Assembly (NCBI RefSeq): GCF_015476655.1
Contig: NZ_JABFHF010000021.1
Location: 34,240-98,239, forward strand
Source: Aquiflexum lacus
GTDB taxonomy: Bacteria > Bacteroidota > Bacteroidia > Cytophagales > Cyclobacteriaceae
Length of the DNA: 64,000 bases
Reading direction: 5' to 3'
Each line of letters starts with the position of its first letter. The stretch's first letter is position 1. The position numbers and the translations under genes are program-made. Positions 60,709 through 64,000 of the stretch are shown here, piece after piece. Under the pieces are notes generated by a model. The model had not been told where the DNA came from. It saw only the letters and a list, made by a program, of their open reading frames with translations, and ran no database searches.

Positions 60709-63528
60709 ATGCCCAAGGATAGTAGTATCAAACACGTTCTCATCATCGGTTCAGGTCCCATCGTCATCGGTCAAGCTTGCGAATTTGATTATGCAGGTTC
60801 CCAAGCCTCCCGTTCCCTCAGGGAAGAAGGCATCAAGGTAACCTTGATCAATTCTAATCCGGCCACCATCATGACGGACCCAGTGACAGCTGACAATGTG
60901 TATTTGCTTCCATTGGAGAAAAAATCCATCATCAAGATCCTTCAGGAACATCCGGATATTGATTGTGTACTCCCGACCATGGGTGGGCAAACAGCCTTAA
61001 ACCTCGCTTTGGATTGTGATAAAGCAGGCATCTGGAAGAAATTCGGCGTCAGGATGATCGGTGTGGATATAGATGCGATTGATACAGCTGAGAATAGGGA
61101 AAAATTCAAAGCTTTGATGGAGAAAATCGGTGTTGGGGTATGTTTGGGGAGTACTGCTACTTCCTTTCTTCAAGGAAATGAAATTGCACAAGAGATTGGC
61201 TTTCCATTGATCATCAGAGCTTCTTACACTTTAGGTGGTGCAGGTGGTGGTTTTGTCGAAAAAGCAGAGGATTTTGAAAAGGCACTTGTGGCCGGGTTGC
61301 AGGCTTCTCCGGTACATGAAGTCTTGATCGAGCAGAGTATCATGGGTTGGAAGGAATACGAACTGGAAGTGATGCGGGACAATATCGGTAACATGATTGT
61401 CATCTGTTCCATCGAAAATTTTGACCCCATGGGTGTACATACTGGAGATTCAATCACTGTAGCGCCTGCAATGACTTTACCTGATACCGTTTATCAGCGC
61501 ATGAGAAATTATGCAATCACCATGATGAACAGCATAGGGACCTTTGCCGGCGGTTGCAATGTACAGTTTGCAGTTAGCCCTGATAATAAAGACATCATTG
61601 GCGTAGAAATTAATCCCAGGGTTTCCCGTTCATCCGCTTTGGCTTCTAAAGCGACCGGGTATCCGATTGCCAAAGTCGCTGCCAAACTTGCTGTTGGTTA
61701 TAACTTGGATGAATTGAGTAATTCCATAACAGGAACCACTTCTGCATTTTTTGAGCCGGCCCTTGATTATGTGATTGTAAAAATTCCAAGGTGGAACTTT
61801 GATAAGTTTAAAGGTTCTGACCGTAAATTGGGATTGTCCATGAAATCCGTTGGAGAAGTCATGGGCATTGGAAGGAATTTTCAGGAAGCACTTCAAAAAG
61901 CCTGTCAATCTCTTGAAATCAAAAGAAATGGATTGGGTGCTGATGGAAAAGAATTGAGAAATCAGGAAGAAATTCTGTATAGCTTGGCCAATCCTAGCTG
62001 GAACAGGCTGTTTCATATTTATGATGCCTTCAAGCTTGGGATTTCATTTAGGACAATCCAAGACTTGACCAAAATTGACAAATGGTTCCTGAAGCAGATT
62101 GAGGAATTGATCCATATTGAGAAAGAGATCGAGAAATTTGAATTGGATACCATTCCAAGGGATTTGATGGATATGGCCAAAAAGAAAGGCTATGCAGATA
62201 GACAGATTGCCCATTTGTTAGATTGCCTTGAAAGTGAGGTCTTTGACAAGAGATACAAAGAAATGGGTATCAAACGGGTATATAAACTTGTGGATACCTG
62301 TGCAGCGGAATTTGAAGCCAAAACGCCATATTATTATTCGACCTTTGGAGAGGAGAATGAATCCACACCTTCCAACAAAAAGAAAGTAGTGGTCTTGGGT
62401 TCAGGGCCCAATAGGGTTGGACAGGGGATTGAGTTTGATTATTCCTGTGTGCATGGAGTATTGGCCGCGAAGGAATGTGGCTATGAAACCATCATGATCA
62501 ATTGCAATCCTGAAACGGTTTCTACTGATTTTGATATCTCAGACAAACTATATTTCGAACCTGTATTTTGGGAACATATTTATGAAATTATCCTTCAGGA
62601 AGACCCAATCGGCGTAATTGTCCAATTGGGAGGTCAGACTGCCTTGAAGCTGGCTGAGAAATTGGACAAATTTGGAATCAAAATCGTAGGGACTAGTTTT
62701 GAGGCTTTGGATCTGGCTGAGGATAGAGGCCGTTTTTCTACCCTATTGAAAGAAAATGAGGTTCCATACCCAGAATTTGGAACCATACACAATACCGATG
62801 AAGCCTTGGAGCTTTGTAAAACACTGGGTTTTCCACTACTCGTCAGACCATCGTATGTATTGGGAGGTCAAAGTATGAAAATTGTCATCAATGAAAAAGA
62901 ACTGGAAGAGCATGTGGTCAATGTCCTCAGGGATATTCCCAATAATGAAATTCTTCTAGATCACTTTCTTGAAGGTGCCATTGAGGCAGAAGCAGATGCC
63001 ATTTGCGATGGTGAAAATGTCTACATTATCGGAATCATGCAACATATAGAGCCTGCCGGAATTCATTCAGGTGATTCATATGCCGTATTACCTCCCTACA
63101 ATTTGGGAGATTATGTCATGAGGCAGATTGAAACCTATACCAAAAAAATCGCACTCGCGTTGAGGACCGTAGGTTTGATCAATATTCAATTTGCCATTAA
63201 AAATGACAAGGTTTATGTCATTGAGGCGAACCCAAGAGCCTCGCGGACCGTTCCTTTTATCTGTAAAGCCTATCAAGAGCCGTATGTGAATTACGCAACG
63301 AAGGTTATGCTAGGGGAGAAAAAAGTAACTGACTTTGAATTCAATCCGGTGAAGGTGGGTTATGCCATCAAAGAGCCGGTCTTCTCTTTCCATAAATTCC
63401 CCAATGTCAACAAAGAATTGGGTCCGGAAATGAAATCAACAGGTGAGGCTATCTATTTTTTTGAAGATTTGATGGATGATTACTTCTTGAAGATTTATTC
63501 CGAAAGAAACTTATATTTAAGTAGATAA
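60709..63528 (+). CDS. carB: Carbamoyl-phosphate synthase large chain, short form
   Basis: 939 residues with two ATP-grasp halves: IIGSGPIVIGQACEFDYAGS at the start, GLGADGKEL, and the second half with VVVLGSGPNRVGQGIEFDYS. The carbamate/ATP-grasp signatures LIIRASYTLGGAGGGFV and LLVRPSYVLGGQSMKIV are both present, as are VEINPRVSRSSAL and VIEANPRASRTVPF. E. coli CarB has about 1073 residues. This protein ends after the second synthetase core and lacks the C-terminal MGS-like allosteric domain where UMP and ornithine act. carA is not in the window. Confidence 0.96.
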   Translation: MPKDSSIKHVLIIGSGPIVIGQACEFDYAGSQASRSLREEGIKVTLINSNPATIMTDPVTADNVYLLPLEKKSIIKILQEHPDIDCVLPTMGGQTALNLALDCDKAGIWKKFGVRMIGVDIDAIDTAENREKFKALMEKIGVGVCLGSTATSFLQGNEIAQEIGFPLIIRASYTLGGAGGGFVEKAEDFEKALVAGLQASPVHEVLIEQSIMGWKEYELEVMRDNIGNMIVICSIENFDPMGVHTGDSITVAPAMTLPDTVYQRMRNYAITMMNSIGTFAGGCNVQFAVSPDNKDIIGVEINPRVSRSSALASKATGYPIAKVAAKLAVGYNLDELSNSITGTTSAFFEPALDYVIVKIPRWNFDKFKGSDRKLGLSMKSVGEVMGIGRNFQEALQKACQSLEIKRNGLGADGKELRNQEEILYSLANPSWNRLFHIYDAFKLGISFRTIQDLTKIDKWFLKQIEELIHIEKEIEKFELDTIPRDLMDMAKKKGYADRQIAHLLDCLESEVFDKRYKEMGIKRVYKLVDTCAAEFEAKTPYYYSTFGEENESTPSNKKKVVVLGSGPNRVGQGIEFDYSCVHGVLAAKECGYETIMINCNPETVSTDFDISDKLYFEPVFWEHIYEIILQEDPIGVIVQLGGQTALKLAEKLDKFGIKIVGTSFEALDLAEDRGRFSTLLKENEVPYPEFGTIHNTDEALELCKTLGFPLLVRPSYVLGGQSMKIVINEKELEEHVVNVLRDIPNNEILLDHFLEGAIEAEADAICDGENVYIIGIMQHIEPAGIHSGDSYAVLPPYNLGDYVMRQIETYTKKIALALRTVGLINIQFAIKNDKVYVIEANPRASRTVPFICKAYQEPYVNYATKVMLGEKKVTDFEFNPVKVGYAIKEPVFSFHKFPNVNKELGPEMKSTGEAIYFFEDLMDDYFLKIYSERNLYLSR

Positions 63529-63536
63529 ATTATTTT

Positions 63537-63606
63537 AGACTTGAGATAGGAGACATGAGACGTCCATAGGACAGTCTCATATCTCATGTCTCACATCTCA
63601 CATTCT
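63537..63606. repeat. Inverted heptad tract after carB
   Basis: AGACTTG-AGATAGG-AGACATG-AGACGTC runs into CATAGGACA and then GTCTCAT-ATCTCAT-GTCTCAC-ATCTCAC. The second half is the reverse complement of the same family, giving a head-to-head palindrome. Confidence 0.85.
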
Positions 63607-63610
63607 AAAC

Positions 63611-63868
63611 ATGGGATTCATATTTAAATTTCTTTTGATTGCAATTGCCATATCTTGGATTTTTTCCAAGCTGTTACAATTCTTTTTGAAGAGCAAGTTA
63701 AAGCAGTTTGTAGATCACGCTAATGACCTCAAGCGCGAGGATGATCAACGGAGAAAGCCAAAGAATGGTAATATCAATGTTGACCATATTCCTCAAGAGT
63801 ACCAGGAAAAAAGGTCAAAGGAAATAAGAGGAGGGGATTATATAGATTATGAAGATGTCAAAGATTGA
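63611..63868 (+). CDS. DUF4834-like small membrane protein
   Basis: 85 residues. One N-terminal hydrophobic helix (FIFKFLLIAIAISWIFSKLL) is followed by a basic region and an acidic, flexible C-terminus with GGDYIDYEDVKD. This layout, including the terminal D-Y-I-D-Y/F-E motif, is characteristic of DUF4834 proteins in Bacteroidota, whose function is unknown. The heptad palindrome lies between it and carB. The remaining 130 bases to the window end show no further gene. Confidence 0.8.
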   Translation: MGFIFKFLLIAIAISWIFSKLLQFFLKSKLKQFVDHANDLKREDDQRRKPKNGNINVDHIPQEYQEKRSKEIRGGDYIDYEDVKD

Positions 63869-64000
63869 TTCATTCCGTGAATAGACACTGTTTTGATTGC
63901 AGAGACAATTGAATAGACATTTCTGATTGTATTATTATCCTATTCTCCTGTTTTGTGCGGATGTGTTTTAGGTGAAAATTAAGTAGCTGAAATATAGGTA

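Overview
The window looks like chromosome of a Bacteroidota member, most likely Cytophagales, and plausibly Cyclobacteriaceae (the family is an inference). The signs are a SusC/SusD pair, TonB receptors with an N-terminal carboxypeptidase-regulatory-like domain, a fused SecDF, bacillithiol synthesis (BshC), a short CarB without the usual C-terminal allosteric domain, few Shine-Dalgarno sites, and TAnnTTTG-like -7 boxes. I see no rRNA or tRNA genes, no prophage, no insertion sequence and no CRISPR array.

Layout. 1-1.7 kb: the end of a short-chain dehydrogenase and two unknown genes. 1.8-4.5 kb: a TonB receptor behind a clear TPP riboswitch, so probably thiamine uptake. 4.5-10.3 kb, minus strand: a fatty acid desaturase, a small barrel-like protein, a nicotinamide riboside kinase-like ATPase overlapping a PnuC-type permease, and a large M16 peptidase. 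10.5-16 kb: CrcB, a TIGR01777-family epimerase-like protein, two coupled PLDc_N-type mini-proteins, a CrtI-type carotenoid desaturase and glycyl-tRNA synthetase. 16.2-21.4 kb: the most unusual block. A sensor-poor histidine kinase, a NarL-type regulator and a Gfo/Idh/MocA oxidoreductase lie downstream of three paralogous seven-helix membrane proteins and a small soluble protein with a CPPxC tail. 21.5-31.7 kb: SecDF, a metzincin-like lipoprotein, Udk, RdgB, a LOG-family protein, and a four-gene run with RibD and free-methionine-sulfoxide reductase. 31.9-46.2 kb: dGTPase, two tandem PPP-type phosphatases, Ddl, IspF-MnmD, an M16 peptidase, copper handling (CopZ-like, CopA), BshC and 5-formyl-THF cyclo-ligase. 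47-53 kb: a SusC/SusD/lipoprotein operon. 53.4-59.9 kb: 2-oxoglutarate dehydrogenase E1, E2 and E3, with a broken four-helix-bundle (IVP) gene between E2 and E3. 60-63.9 kb: a deformylase-like protein, CarB and a DUF4834 protein.

Many intergenic regions are filled with degenerate 7-bp-period tracts (families AGACNTG, AGAGCCA, TACTTGG, TAAAATC, TTCATCC), interspersed with hairpin-forming dispersed repeats and a 107-114 bp tandem repeat. This heptad landscape and the 7TM/two-component block are the two things most worth following up.
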